This document shows positions 18,399 through 25,225 of a stretch of DNA of 64,000 bases, piece after piece. The first letter of the stretch is position 1, and each line of letters opens with the position of its first letter. The translations under genes and the position numbers were made by a program. The DNA is from Gammaproteobacteria bacterium (GTDB lineage Bacteria > Pseudomonadota > Gammaproteobacteria > Poriferisulfidales > Poriferisulfidaceae). The notes beneath the pieces were generated by a model, which saw nothing but the letters and a program-made list of their open reading frames with translations, made no database searches and was not told the origin of the DNA. The stretch lies in assembly GCA_028819565.1 (NCBI GenBank), contig JAPPLD010000003.1:102431-166430 (forward strand). The letters are read 5' to 3'.

Positions 18399-19131
18399 AT
18401 TGGAGTTCATCTATCCTGATTGGCCGGTCCCCGGTCACGTGCGGGCGGCCGCAAGCACCCGAGTCGGGGGCATCAGCCGTGGTGCTTATGCTGGACTGAA
18501 TCTGGCCGCACATGTGGGCGATCGACCCGAAGATGTTGCAGAAAATCGAAGAATCTTGATGCAGGCCCTTCAACTGCCAAGCGAACCCTATTGGTTGGAT
18601 CAGCAACATGGTGCAGGAGTTCGGGAGGCGCAGACCATGCCCGAAACTGCTCCGGCGGATGCAAGTCACACGACATCTGTGGGGCCGGTTTGCGTCGTGC
18701 AGACGGCAGATTGCCTGCCGGTCCTATTGTGCTCCCGCAAGGGGGACTGGGTGGCTGCTGCACATGCTGGCTGGAAGGGTATCGCCGCGAATGTCTTAGA
18801 AGCAACGGTTCGTGCCTATCCTGGATCACCAGCGGATCTCTTGGCATGGCTGGGTCCGGTCATTAGCGCAGAATTCTACGAAGTGGATAAACCGGTGAGG
18901 AAGGCGTTGGGCAAAGGACTTTCATCGGTAGCATTGCGTCCGTCCAATCAGGCGGGGCACTGGTTGTTGGATCTGGCTTCTGCTGCTGCATGGCAACTGG
19001 AGCAGGCTGGGGTTGCGGACTGTTTCGGTGGGAATTGGTGCACTTTTCAGGACGAACAGCTTTTTTATTCGCACCGCCGAGACCGAACAACTGGTCGCAT
19101 GGCGACCTTGATCTGGTTGGAAAGGTGCTGA
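18391..19131 (+). CDS. pgeF: Peptidoglycan editing factor PgeF (YfiH, laccase-fold)
   Basis: Copper-oxidase-fold (DUF152) protein shown in E. coli to correct peptidoglycan precursors carrying serine in place of alanine; purine-nucleoside activities are reported for relatives. 246 residues from the ATG at 18391. Signature segments: LDQQHGAGV (about 70), QTADCLPVLL (about 107) and HAGWKG (about 126), providing the His/Cys metal site, plus a terminal FYSHRRDRTTGRMATLIWL. It overlaps rluD by 8 bp. It is the last core gene before the secretion island. Confidence 0.94.
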   Translation: MTELEFIYPDWPVPGHVRAAASTRVGGISRGAYAGLNLAAHVGDRPEDVAENRRILMQALQLPSEPYWLDQQHGAGVREAQTMPETAPADASHTTSVGPVCVVQTADCLPVLLCSRKGDWVAAAHAGWKGIAANVLEATVRAYPGSPADLLAWLGPVISAEFYEVDKPVRKALGKGLSSVALRPSNQAGHWLLDLASAAAWQLEQAGVADCFGGNWCTFQDEQLFYSHRRDRTTGRMATLIWLERC

Positions 19132-19210
19132 TTTTCCGCGCAGGGTCGAACTCGGAGGCTAAAAGAGAAGAAATAGGCAAATTCAAGGCAGACTAACCAG
19201 TAAATTCGGC

Positions 19211-19271
19211 TATAAATATTTGATTTATAAAGAGAAAAAATGGTCTAAAAAATCCGACCATTTTTTGTTTA
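19211..19271 (+). repeat. AT-rich palindromic repeat, copy 2
   Basis: Between pgeF and the first gene of the secretion cluster. The perfect 11-bp stem AAAAAATGGTC (19235-19245) / GACCATTTTTT (19256-19266) has a ten-base loop TAAAAAATCC, nearly identical to that of copy 3. It is preceded by AT-rich sequence with TTTATAAAG. The shape suits an intrinsic terminator in both directions, but the conserved loop exceeds what a terminator needs. The rest of the 198-bp gap holds only the ribosome site of the next gene. Confidence 0.75.
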
Positions 19272-19329
19272 CTTTTCAGAGGTTTTGGGATAGAACCGAA
19301 CTCTTCGCAATTCTTCTCAGGAGGAACCG

Positions 19330-19959
19330 ATGAGTTTTGAAAAAATATCCGGCGTGCGTCGGTGGATGTGGCTGGTAGGTGGACTGCTTCTTCTGCTATC
19401 GGCGGCATCCATCTACGGTGTGGCGCGAGATCCCGGTGAAACTCTTTCATTTCCTAGTCTAGGTGTTAATTCAGCGCACCCGGAAGAGTTTGTCCCCGAA
19501 ATTAATGTAGAGCAGTTGTCGGAATCCTTGGCGCAGGCCTTGAACCGACATCTCGATAAACGGGTTCGTCACACCCTTGAGGAACTGAAGGAAAGTCGAT
19601 TCGCGCAGACACAGTTGATCGAAGAATGGAAGGAAAGGTTGGACGTCAAGATCGAAATGCAAGCTTCGAAGTTGGCGGATCTGGATCAAAAATTGGATTC
19701 GATCAAATACGAGATAAACCAATTGCTGAATACTCTCGAAGATGAAGCACTTGAGCCTTCCATGGAGCCGACATTTGTTTTTCGTGGGATTGAGATATGG
19801 CACGGCCAGATCTATGCATTGCTTGAGTATGAAGGACGCATTGTGCCGGTGCGGGAAGGGGAATCGCGGTTGGGGTGGAGAATCCACGTCATTGATCGCG
19901 ACAGCCAGAAATTGCATGTCGGCGACGGCATGAAGGAATACGTTTTGGAGGTGCAATGA
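19330..19959 (+). CDS. Membrane-anchored coiled-coil protein, first gene of the T4SS cluster
   Basis: 209 residues, not recognised by family. An N-terminal membrane helix (about 12-29, MWLVGGLLLLLSAASIYGV) leaves the rest periplasmic. Residues about 60-140 are a charged amphipathic coiled coil (LAQALNRHLDKRVRHTLEELK). The C-terminal 60 residues (FRGIEIWHGQIYALLEYEGR...) look like a small beta-domain of the PilP/GspC homology-region kind, which would fit an inner-membrane to outer-membrane linker; this is inference only. The ATG follows an AGGAGGA site. It is coupled by ATGA to the next gene, which is a recognised ICE family, so a role in the secretion system is likely. Confidence 0.75.
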   Translation: MSFEKISGVRRWMWLVGGLLLLLSAASIYGVARDPGETLSFPSLGVNSAHPEEFVPEINVEQLSESLAQALNRHLDKRVRHTLEELKESRFAQTQLIEEWKERLDVKIEMQASKLADLDQKLDSIKYEINQLLNTLEDEALEPSMEPTFVFRGIEIWHGQIYALLEYEGRIVPVREGESRLGWRIHVIDRDSQKLHVGDGMKEYVLEVQ

Positions 19960-20345
19960 TGAATGGGGTATGGCATTGGAGGGTCGCGTGGCTGATCGTG
20001 CCCGCGGTTTTGGCCGGAGCCATCGCCTCTCTGGTTTATGGCGTCCAGGCGGCACGCGAGGAATCAAGCCGGTGGCAGGAGACCGAACTGCATGCGTCCC
20101 GTTGGTTGGGGTTGAGCGAGGAGGAATGGCGACGATATCAGACGCGGCGCGCCTTGGTCGGCAAGCCGTTGGCCGAAATGACTCCCTACGAAGTTTTGGG
20201 CATTTACGCGGACGACCCGGAGCAACGGCGGAGGTTCGCGAGAGAAAATGCCCGCTTCATGCTCGACTTTTACCGGCGAACGATGGAGTTTGAAAAACTT
20301 TATCGCCAAGAATTGGCTAGGTTTTCGGATAGACAAAAGCCATAA
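19956..20345 (+). CDS. TIGR03759-like integrating conjugative element protein
   Basis: 129-residue protein with an N-terminal membrane helix (about 9-28) and a helical domain with WLGLSEEEWRRYQ near residue 50, MTPYEVLGIYADDPEQRRRFAR near 75-96, and EFEKLYRQELARF at the end. This pattern matches my recollection of TIGR03759 (PFL_4693 family), a protein of unknown function that co-occurs with ICE conjugation genes. It starts inside the stop of the previous gene (ATGA). After its stop the second in-cluster AT-rich repeat intervenes, so this two-gene unit may be transcribed separately from the main run. Confidence 0.75.
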   Translation: MMNGVWHWRVAWLIVPAVLAGAIASLVYGVQAAREESSRWQETELHASRWLGLSEEEWRRYQTRRALVGKPLAEMTPYEVLGIYADDPEQRRRFARENARFMLDFYRRTMEFEKLYRQELARFSDRQKP

Positions 20346-20443
20346 ACTTTACATTTCGTGATTTTTTATAAAGAAATATATTTATTATCAGTCCTTTAAG
20401 TGGCAAAAAAAATGGTCTAAAAATTCCGACCATTTTTCCTTGC
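20346..20443 (+). repeat. AT-rich palindromic repeat, copy 3
   Basis: Begins with ACTTTACAT at 20346-20354, as in copy 1, continues through an AT-rich block resembling that of copy 1, and ends in the hairpin AAAAATGGTC (20408-20417) / GACCATTTTT (20428-20437), loop TAAAAATTCC, bounded by GC...TTGC. It separates the first two genes of the secretion cluster from the RAQPRD lipoprotein gene. Its composition contrasts sharply with the GC-rich leader that follows. Confidence 0.75.
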
Positions 20444-20470
20444 TTTTTAGAAACAGGTATTGGAGACTGC

Positions 20471-20550
20471 GTGGGCGGTGTAACCCCAAGGATGGGGGCC
20501 GTAGGGTCGCCCCTGCCTTGGGCGGCCCTTTCCCGCCCAGGAGGTGGTGA
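20471..20550 (+). promoter_or_regulatory. GC-rich structured leader that can mask the RAQPRD-gene ribosome site
   Basis: Just before the ATG at 20551 the ribosome site AGGAGG (20539-20544) overlaps the right arm CCGCCCA (20533-20539). That arm can pair with TGGGCGG at 20519-20525, next to it, or with an identical TGGGCGG at 20472-20478. A further GGGCCG (20496-20501) / CGGCCC (20523-20528) pairing competes with the first option. Mutually exclusive stems around a ribosome site are the layout of translational switches, but no known riboswitch class was recognised, and chance pairing in GC-rich sequence is possible. Confidence 0.4.
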
Positions 20551-20964
20551 ATGAAACATGCTGAATGGCTGATTGGCACGACCGCAGCACTGCTGGTGAC
20601 AGGGTGTGAGATGCTGCATCACACGGTCCCGGTTTCGCAGTTTCGGGAATCAAGCGGCACTCCAAGCTCTAGACCGATCAACCATTCGGCATTTTCGATG
20701 TCAACCCCCGATTATTTGGTTCGTCCGGATACCGGCGAACGACAAGTACTTGGGCAGTTGTTGCACGAATTGCAACTGGTCCGGCACTTGATTGATGACG
20801 CCTACGCCCGCCGTGACGAGCGTGCCAGGGTACGGGTGGACTATGCGCGCTTGGCCGACGAATTCGATCGGATCGTAACAGGTTTACGGCGAACCCTGAC
20901 AGTCACCGAGACGGCTCCGCGCGACCGCTTCGACATTACCGGAGACTACCAGCTTTATGAGTAA
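20551..20964 (+). CDS. RAQPRD-family ICE lipoprotein (TIGR01690-like)
   Basis: 137 residues with a lipoprotein signal ending LVTGC (about 15-19). The C-terminal domain reads GERQVLGQLLHELQLVRHLIDDAYARRDERARVRVDYARLADEFDRI and ends with APRD...GDYQLYE, matching the layout of the RAQPRD family of ICE proteins, although the name motif is reduced to TAPRD. Residues about 20-60 form a non-conserved linker longer than I expect for the family. It overlaps the next gene by 8 bp and begins the main T4SS run. Function in conjugation is not established. Confidence 0.78.
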   Translation: MKHAEWLIGTTAALLVTGCEMLHHTVPVSQFRESSGTPSSRPINHSAFSMSTPDYLVRPDTGERQVLGQLLHELQLVRHLIDDAYARRDERARVRVDYARLADEFDRIVTGLRRTLTVTETAPRDRFDITGDYQLYE

Positions 20965-21196
20965 TTCCATGCTGAGCCAGTTCGAGGTTACTTCCGGCAT
21001 TTCAGGCGAAACGTTGGCGGAGGTGACAGCTGCCGCCTGTCTGTTGGTCGTAACCCTCTGGGTTTCCTGGGTGGCTCTCTCCAGTCTGCGGCAATTGCGC
21101 GATGAAATCATAGCGGTTGGAGATGTCGCGTCCCGAATCCTTTGGGGGGGTCTGGTGTTCTGCATGGTCGTCGCCCTGATCGCTTTTGTGGAGTGA
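20957..21196 (+). CDS. TIGR03758/DUF3262-like small membrane protein of ICE T4SS
   Basis: 79 residues with two membrane helices (about 22-40 and 60-78) and the opening FEVTSGISGETLAEVTAAA, as recalled for the DUF3262 (PFL_4701-type) family that always sits between RAQPRD and the DUF2976 protein. Probably an inner-membrane part of the channel or pilus apparatus. Position, size and topology all fit. Overlaps the previous gene by 8 bp and is followed after 4 bp by the next. Confidence 0.75.
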   Translation: MSNSMLSQFEVTSGISGETLAEVTAAACLLVVTLWVSWVALSSLRQLRDEIIAVGDVASRILWGGLVFCMVVALIAFVE

Positions 21197-21200
21197 ACTC

Positions 21201-21551
21201 ATGAAAAAGCTTGGTTTTCTTTTGGTCTGCGCCTTGGCGTCCTATCCGAATCTGGGTACGGCTGTCAACACGCTGGACCTGCCTGTTTTCGACGGTGTCG
21301 CTGCCGATGCGACCGATCCTTTCTCATTCATCAAGTCCGTTGCAATCACGGGCACGGCCCTGGTGTTCGGCTTCCTGGTTGTCGGCGCATTTCTCGGCTA
21401 CGGCGGCGGGCTGATTGCGAAGCTCAACCAAGCGCGAGTCAAGGGAGACTGGGGCAGCCTCGGGATTTACCTGGGAACCGGTCTGTTGGTGGTGATCATC
21501 ATCGCCCTGATGGGCTATATGGGCGGACAGATCTTGTCCGATTTCGAGTGA
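21201..21551 (+). CDS. TIGR03745/DUF2976-like pilin-candidate membrane protein
   Basis: 116 residues with a signal peptide (KLGFLLVCALASYPNLGTA) and two hydrophobic helices (about 51-72 and 89-111) separated by a short basic loop. This is the VirB2/TraA-like topology, and the DUF2976 family occupies the same slot in MPF-G systems, so it may be the pilin or a pilin-like subunit; that role is inference. The ATG at 21201 is preferred over an upstream GTG-type extension because it starts the signal peptide cleanly. The stop overlaps the next start (GTGA). Confidence 0.75.
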   Translation: MKKLGFLLVCALASYPNLGTAVNTLDLPVFDGVAADATDPFSFIKSVAITGTALVFGFLVVGAFLGYGGGLIAKLNQARVKGDWGSLGIYLGTGLLVVIIIALMGYMGGQILSDFE

Positions 21552-21871
21552 CGCGACCGGCCTCGTCCCTCGGTTTCGAGCCGCCCATGTTCCGGGGGCT
21601 TAGCGGCACTGAACTGACCGCAACAATCGGGTTGTCGATGATTCCGGGCATGGTAGTGGCGGGTCTACTCTGCTTGTGGATCGGTTCTCTGCTATGGATT
21701 CTTCCGGTACTGGTGCTGAATGCTTTTGCCACGGTTCTGTTTGCCGGCACGGTGCTGCGACACCTTAAGCAAAATCGCCCAGCTAATTGGTACTTGCAAC
21801 GCTTGGCACGCCACTGCGGGCAACGGGCAGACATCATTTGGCGAGAAGGACCCTGGAGGATAGAACGGTGA
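21548..21871 (+). CDS. TIGR03750/DUF3487-like VirB3/TraL-type membrane protein
   Basis: 107 residues. The N-terminal LGFEPPMFRGLSGTELTATIGLS and C-terminal LKQNRPANWYLQRLARHC with two membrane segments in between fit the DUF3487 family, regarded as the TraL/VirB3 counterpart in ICE systems. The start is a GTG overlapping the previous stop by 4 bp (GTGA); its last bases overlap the next start. Predicted inner-membrane component of the mating-pair channel. Confidence 0.78.
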   Translation: MTRPASSLGFEPPMFRGLSGTELTATIGLSMIPGMVVAGLLCLWIGSLLWILPVLVLNAFATVLFAGTVLRHLKQNRPANWYLQRLARHCGQRADIIWREGPWRIER

Positions 21872-22500
21872 TAGCCCGCAGTTTCCGCGATGAGGAATTG
21901 AACCGCCGTCAGTATGTCCGGGCGTTGCAGGCCGGGCTCATATTTCTGGCCGTGTCCCAACTGGTGGCATATGCCGGATGGTGGCATGCTTCTGGGACGC
22001 AGCGCCTGAGCTTGCCGCCCCAGTTACGTTATGGCACGACTATTCAGAGCGGAGAGATCCAGCCGTGGGAAGTGTATGTGTTCGCCGGATACATTCACCA
22101 GCAGATCAACAACTGGACCGACAACGGTGCCCTTGACAACCTGAAAAACATCCAGCGTTTGTCAGCGTTTCTCAGCCCAGACTATCGCTATTGGCTGACG
22201 CGGGAACATCAGCGTCACGAAGCCCAGTTTCGAAACCGGCAGCGCAGCGTCAGTCCGGTGCCGGGAAGTTACGGCAACGCATCCGTGCAACCAATCGGCA
22301 AAGATACTTGGCAGGTTGTTCTCGATGTCCGCTTGAGAGACTATCTGGAGAGTCAGCTCTACAAGGACATAGATGTCCGCTACTTCTTGGAAGTCGTATT
22401 GCTGGATTCCGACCCTGAAACCAACGAATGGGGTCTGGTCCTCAACCGGCAGCACCGCCCTCCGGAGCGTTTGCGCTCCCACTTGTCCACCCTCGAATGA
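21868..22500 (+). CDS. TIGR03746/DUF2895-like VirB8/TraE-type protein
   Basis: 210 residues. A cytoplasmic tail, a membrane helix (about 22-38) and a periplasmic domain containing YGTTIQSGEIQPWEVYVFAGYIHQQINNW and DYRYWLTREHQRH, the pattern of the DUF2895 (PFL_4703-type) family. Such proteins are considered VirB8/TraE equivalents that nucleate the channel. The start is the GTG at 21868, preceded by GGAGGA seven bases upstream and overlapping the previous stop. It is coupled to the next gene by ATGA. Confidence 0.8.
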   Translation: MIARSFRDEELNRRQYVRALQAGLIFLAVSQLVAYAGWWHASGTQRLSLPPQLRYGTTIQSGEIQPWEVYVFAGYIHQQINNWTDNGALDNLKNIQRLSAFLSPDYRYWLTREHQRHEAQFRNRQRSVSPVPGSYGNASVQPIGKDTWQVVLDVRLRDYLESQLYKDIDVRYFLEVVLLDSDPETNEWGLVLNRQHRPPERLRSHLSTLE

Positions 22501-23261
22501 AACAACTTCTTGCACTGTCGCTGTGGCTGGTGTCGCTGCCGGCCCTAGGGGTGTCTTCCCTGGTTTACGTCGGCGACCCACTTCCGGTGCTGCTGCCGGT
22601 CGGGAAAGAACGGCGGATTGAGATCGAGGGTGCACGGGAAGTTCGTGTCGGGCTGTCCGAGTCGCTGAGAAAGCGCCTGGGCGTTGAAAGTGCAGGCCCC
22701 CATGTCTGGCTAACCGCCCAGGACACCCTGTTTCCGCAGCGCGTGTACCTTGAGACTGAAACCGGATTGCTGGTGTTGGTCATCCGGACCGACCCGCGAG
22801 CATCGGCGGAACCGTTGAGCATCGCGGTTGATTTAAGCGGTTCCCAAAATTCGCCTGTGCCGCCGTCCGAGAAGTCGCCCAATTACGTGGATCTGGCGCG
22901 TTACGCCATTCAAGCGCTGTACGCGCCAGACCACCGCGAGGAGCCGATTCGTGGGATCAGGCGGACCCCGGTCGATGAACAGCCCGTCGCCTTGTTCCGT
23001 TGCCGGGACGCCTATCCCTCTGCATGCGGGGGCGCGGTTGAGTCCGTTCCCCATACCGCATGGGAAGCGCAGCCCTATTACGTGACCGCGGTCACGATCC
23101 GGAATCGCCTGTCCGAACCTTTAGAGCTTGACCCTCGCGACATCCGCGGCCGGTTCGTGGCGTCTACTATCGTGCATCCCTATCTCGAAGCGGCCGGAAG
23201 TCTCCGGGATGCCACCACGGTCGTATTGATTTCCCGTATTCCATTCGGACAGGCTCAATGA
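22497..23261 (+). CDS. TIGR03749/DUF3438-like VirB9/TraK-type secreted protein
   Basis: 254 residues with a signal peptide ending near SLPALG. The mature protein is rich in beta-strands and includes VLLPVGKERRIEIEGAREVRVGL, DTLFPQRVYLET and a C-terminal PYYVTAVTIRNRLSEPLELDPRDIRGRF, as in the DUF3438 (PFL_4704-type) family, the TraK/VirB9 analogue forming the outer-membrane core collar. It starts at the ATG overlapping the previous stop and overlaps the next gene by 4 bp. Confidence 0.82.
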   Translation: MKQLLALSLWLVSLPALGVSSLVYVGDPLPVLLPVGKERRIEIEGAREVRVGLSESLRKRLGVESAGPHVWLTAQDTLFPQRVYLETETGLLVLVIRTDPRASAEPLSIAVDLSGSQNSPVPPSEKSPNYVDLARYAIQALYAPDHREEPIRGIRRTPVDEQPVALFRCRDAYPSACGGAVESVPHTAWEAQPYYVTAVTIRNRLSEPLELDPRDIRGRFVASTIVHPYLEAAGSLRDATTVVLISRIPFGQAQ

Positions 23262-24490
23262 ATACGCGCCGTTCGTTGTTCGCATTGTTGGCAGGAGTGG
23301 CCCTGTTGCTGCTGCTGTCGGTGACATTCTTGTCTACTTCCCCGCCCCCCGACGAATCAGAGAACCCGGTTTCCGCCAGCCGGGAACTGGATGAGGCTGC
23401 CGAGGAAGTCCGTGCTGTGGCGACCAGCATGCGCCGCTTGGAGCAGAAGATATTGGATCAGGCGGTGCAGATTCGCGAACTTGGCGAATCGTTTGCCCAG
23501 ATGGGTCACCGCGTCGAGCAGTTGAAGCAGTATCAGCGGAGGCAGGAGGAAAGCTTGGCGGTCGTGCCGCCTCGCTCCCTGCCGGACGATTCGGCGCAGG
23601 GCGGCAAGGCGTTTAATCTGGACACCTTGACTCACGACCTTCCGGCTGGCCTGGCAACTGATTTCGCGGAAATCCCGACCGCCCAGTCCCTAGTTTGGGT
23701 GGAGCCGGTCGATGGTGGGGGAGCATTGCGCCAGAACCTGGAAGCGGTGTCGACTGATTTGGCTGCAAGTGCCGGGGCTGGCGAATCTCCAAGATTCTAC
23801 ATTCCGCCCGCCATCCTCTCCGGGTTGTCCCTGACGGCTCTGGTAGGACGCATTCCGCGTGGGGGAACGGTACAGGATCCGTGGCCATTTGTGGCAGTCA
23901 GCAAAAACGACAACCTGACGGCGAACGGCATGCGTCTCCCCGGATTGCGGGGCATCCTGTGGCGGGGCGTCGTGCGCGGTGACGCAGTGCTGTCCTGCGC
24001 GAGCGCATCTGTCCGCAGTCTGGTGTACGTGTTCGACGACGGCACATTCCATGTGGCGAAAGCACCGGAGCAGGAAGGTTTCGGCTATCTCGCTGACAAG
24101 TTCGGCAATCCGTGTCTGCAGGGAGAGATTCACACCACCGCCCCTGAGAGCATGGGGACGCATCTACTGGCCAGTGTCCTGGCTGGCATGGGGGGAGCCT
24201 TCGCTGAGTCGCAGGTGCGGCGCAGCGCTTCCGCGGGGACCGAGACAGCCCATGTGGAGGGAGATGCGTTCAGCTACCTGCTTGGCGAGACAGTGCAGGG
24301 CGCGGCCTCGACCTACGGGGATTACCTGCTGCGATTCGCCAACGACACCTGGGACGCGGTCGTCGTGCCGGCAGGGCGCGAAGTGGACATCCATGTCACG
24401 GATGCGATTCCAATCATTCACTCTCCCACCCGGAGGATTTATGACGAACCGGTTCCCTTTTCGGCCGTGGCTCTTGGCAGTTTGGATTAG
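23258..24490 (+). CDS. TIGR03752-like VirB10/TraB-type channel protein
   Basis: 410 residues: short cytoplasmic end, membrane helix (about 8-27), a periplasmic coiled coil (about 40-100, MRRLEQKILDQAVQIRELGESF) and a C-terminal beta domain with IPRGGTVQDPWPFVAV, LPGLRGILWRGVV and DKFGNPCLQGEIHT, then a helical segment with ASVLAGMGGAFAE typical of TraB/VirB10 outer-membrane-spanning regions. In VirB10 proteins this links inner and outer membranes. The last 50 bp overlap the next gene. Confidence 0.83.
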   Translation: MNTRRSLFALLAGVALLLLLSVTFLSTSPPPDESENPVSASRELDEAAEEVRAVATSMRRLEQKILDQAVQIRELGESFAQMGHRVEQLKQYQRRQEESLAVVPPRSLPDDSAQGGKAFNLDTLTHDLPAGLATDFAEIPTAQSLVWVEPVDGGGALRQNLEAVSTDLAASAGAGESPRFYIPPAILSGLSLTALVGRIPRGGTVQDPWPFVAVSKNDNLTANGMRLPGLRGILWRGVVRGDAVLSCASASVRSLVYVFDDGTFHVAKAPEQEGFGYLADKFGNPCLQGEIHTTAPESMGTHLLASVLAGMGGAFAESQVRRSASAGTETAHVEGDAFSYLLGETVQGAASTYGDYLLRFANDTWDAVVVPAGREVDIHVTDAIPIIHSPTRRIYDEPVPFSAVALGSLD

Positions 24491-24794
24491 TGCTTGCGCC
24501 TCTCCGGTCGAACTCCCGGAAGCCGACGGCACGGTGCGCGAATGGTACCGGCAAGCCATGCTGTCTGGAGTTCCGGTCCCAGCGGTCCGCCCGATGCCAG
24601 CCGGCTTGGCGAGACGCGATTCCTTCACGGCGGAGATGGATCGGCAGTTGCGCCGTGACTTCAAGGTGCTGGCCAACCCGAGGCTGGTCCTGTATGTCTA
24701 TCCGCATCTCACGGCCGCCGGGACCCCGATCCCCGGCTATGCCACTTGGTTTCACGTATTCGAACGCGGCCCCGTCTTGGAAGTCGTGCGCTGA
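24441..24794 (+). CDS. TIGR03751-like conjugative transfer lipoprotein
   Basis: 117 residues with a lipoprotein signal (WLLAVWISACAS). The C-terminus NPRLVLYVYPHLTAAGTPIPGYATWFHVFERG is very close to the pattern I recall for TIGR03751, the lipoprotein between the TraB-like and VirB4-like genes, taken to be the VirB7/TraV counterpart that completes the outer-membrane core. The ribosome site GGAGG lies within the preceding gene, and the start is 50 bp before that gene's stop. Confidence 0.82.
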   Translation: MTNRFPFRPWLLAVWISACASPVELPEADGTVREWYRQAMLSGVPVPAVRPMPAGLARRDSFTAEMDRQLRRDFKVLANPRLVLYVYPHLTAAGTPIPGYATWFHVFERGPVLEVVR

Positions 24795-24824
24795 ACTTTT
24801 CCCGAAATATAACGAATACAGGAC

Positions 24825-24944
24825 ATGAACCACCACACTTTCCCTTACACGAAGGAGCACAAACTCGCTGGGCTGGATGGTGGCCTCAACCGCCTGCAGC
24901 AAATCCGATTCGCCGTGTACGCAGCGGGGAGGGTGCCGTGCTGA
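24825..24944 (+). CDS. Possible 39-residue ORF in the T4SS run
   Basis: An ATG-started frame fills most of the otherwise empty 143 bp between the lipoprotein gene and the next membrane-protein gene, and its stop overlaps that gene's GTG start by 7 bp, a coupling pattern used throughout the cluster. It has no membrane helix, no recognised motif and only a poorly spaced AGGA upstream. It may be a leader-type coupling ORF or chance. Confidence 0.3.
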   Translation: MNHHTFPYTKEHKLAGLDGGLNRLQQIRFAVYAAGRVPC

Positions 24945-25225
24945 GTATTCGCATATTCCATCTATTGGCTCTCGGACTGTGCCTGATCCTGATCGCGAAA
25001 TACATGCAGCTTATGCAGGTATCGGTCCGCGGTCTCGACCACCTGCTGGCACGCCGCTTCTTCGACGTGGATGGCCTGACGACCGAGATCCGGGCTTGGG
25101 TGGAACGCCCTCATGACGCCGCGCCAGGTCAACACCCTTTGAGGGGACGCGTGGGTCGCAACGTGTATTTGTGGCTCTGCCACCGCTTGCGCCAAGTGGC
25201 GGGACTGGATTCCGGAGCGGATTGA
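24938..25225 (+). CDS. Small single-helix membrane protein in T4SS cluster, unknown family
   Basis: 95 residues from the GTG at 24938, which has GGGAGG five bases upstream. One N-terminal membrane helix (IFHLLALGLCLILIAKYM, about 5-22), then a mostly helical, basic domain. No family recognised. It overlaps the TraU-like gene by 1 bp (TGATG). The reference ICE gene order, as I recall it, has no gene of this kind between the TIGR03751 lipoprotein and the VirB4 ATPase, so it may be particular to this lineage. Confidence 0.65.
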   Translation: MLSIRIFHLLALGLCLILIAKYMQLMQVSVRGLDHLLARRFFDVDGLTTEIRAWVERPHDAAPGQHPLRGRVGRNVYLWLCHRLRQVAGLDSGAD

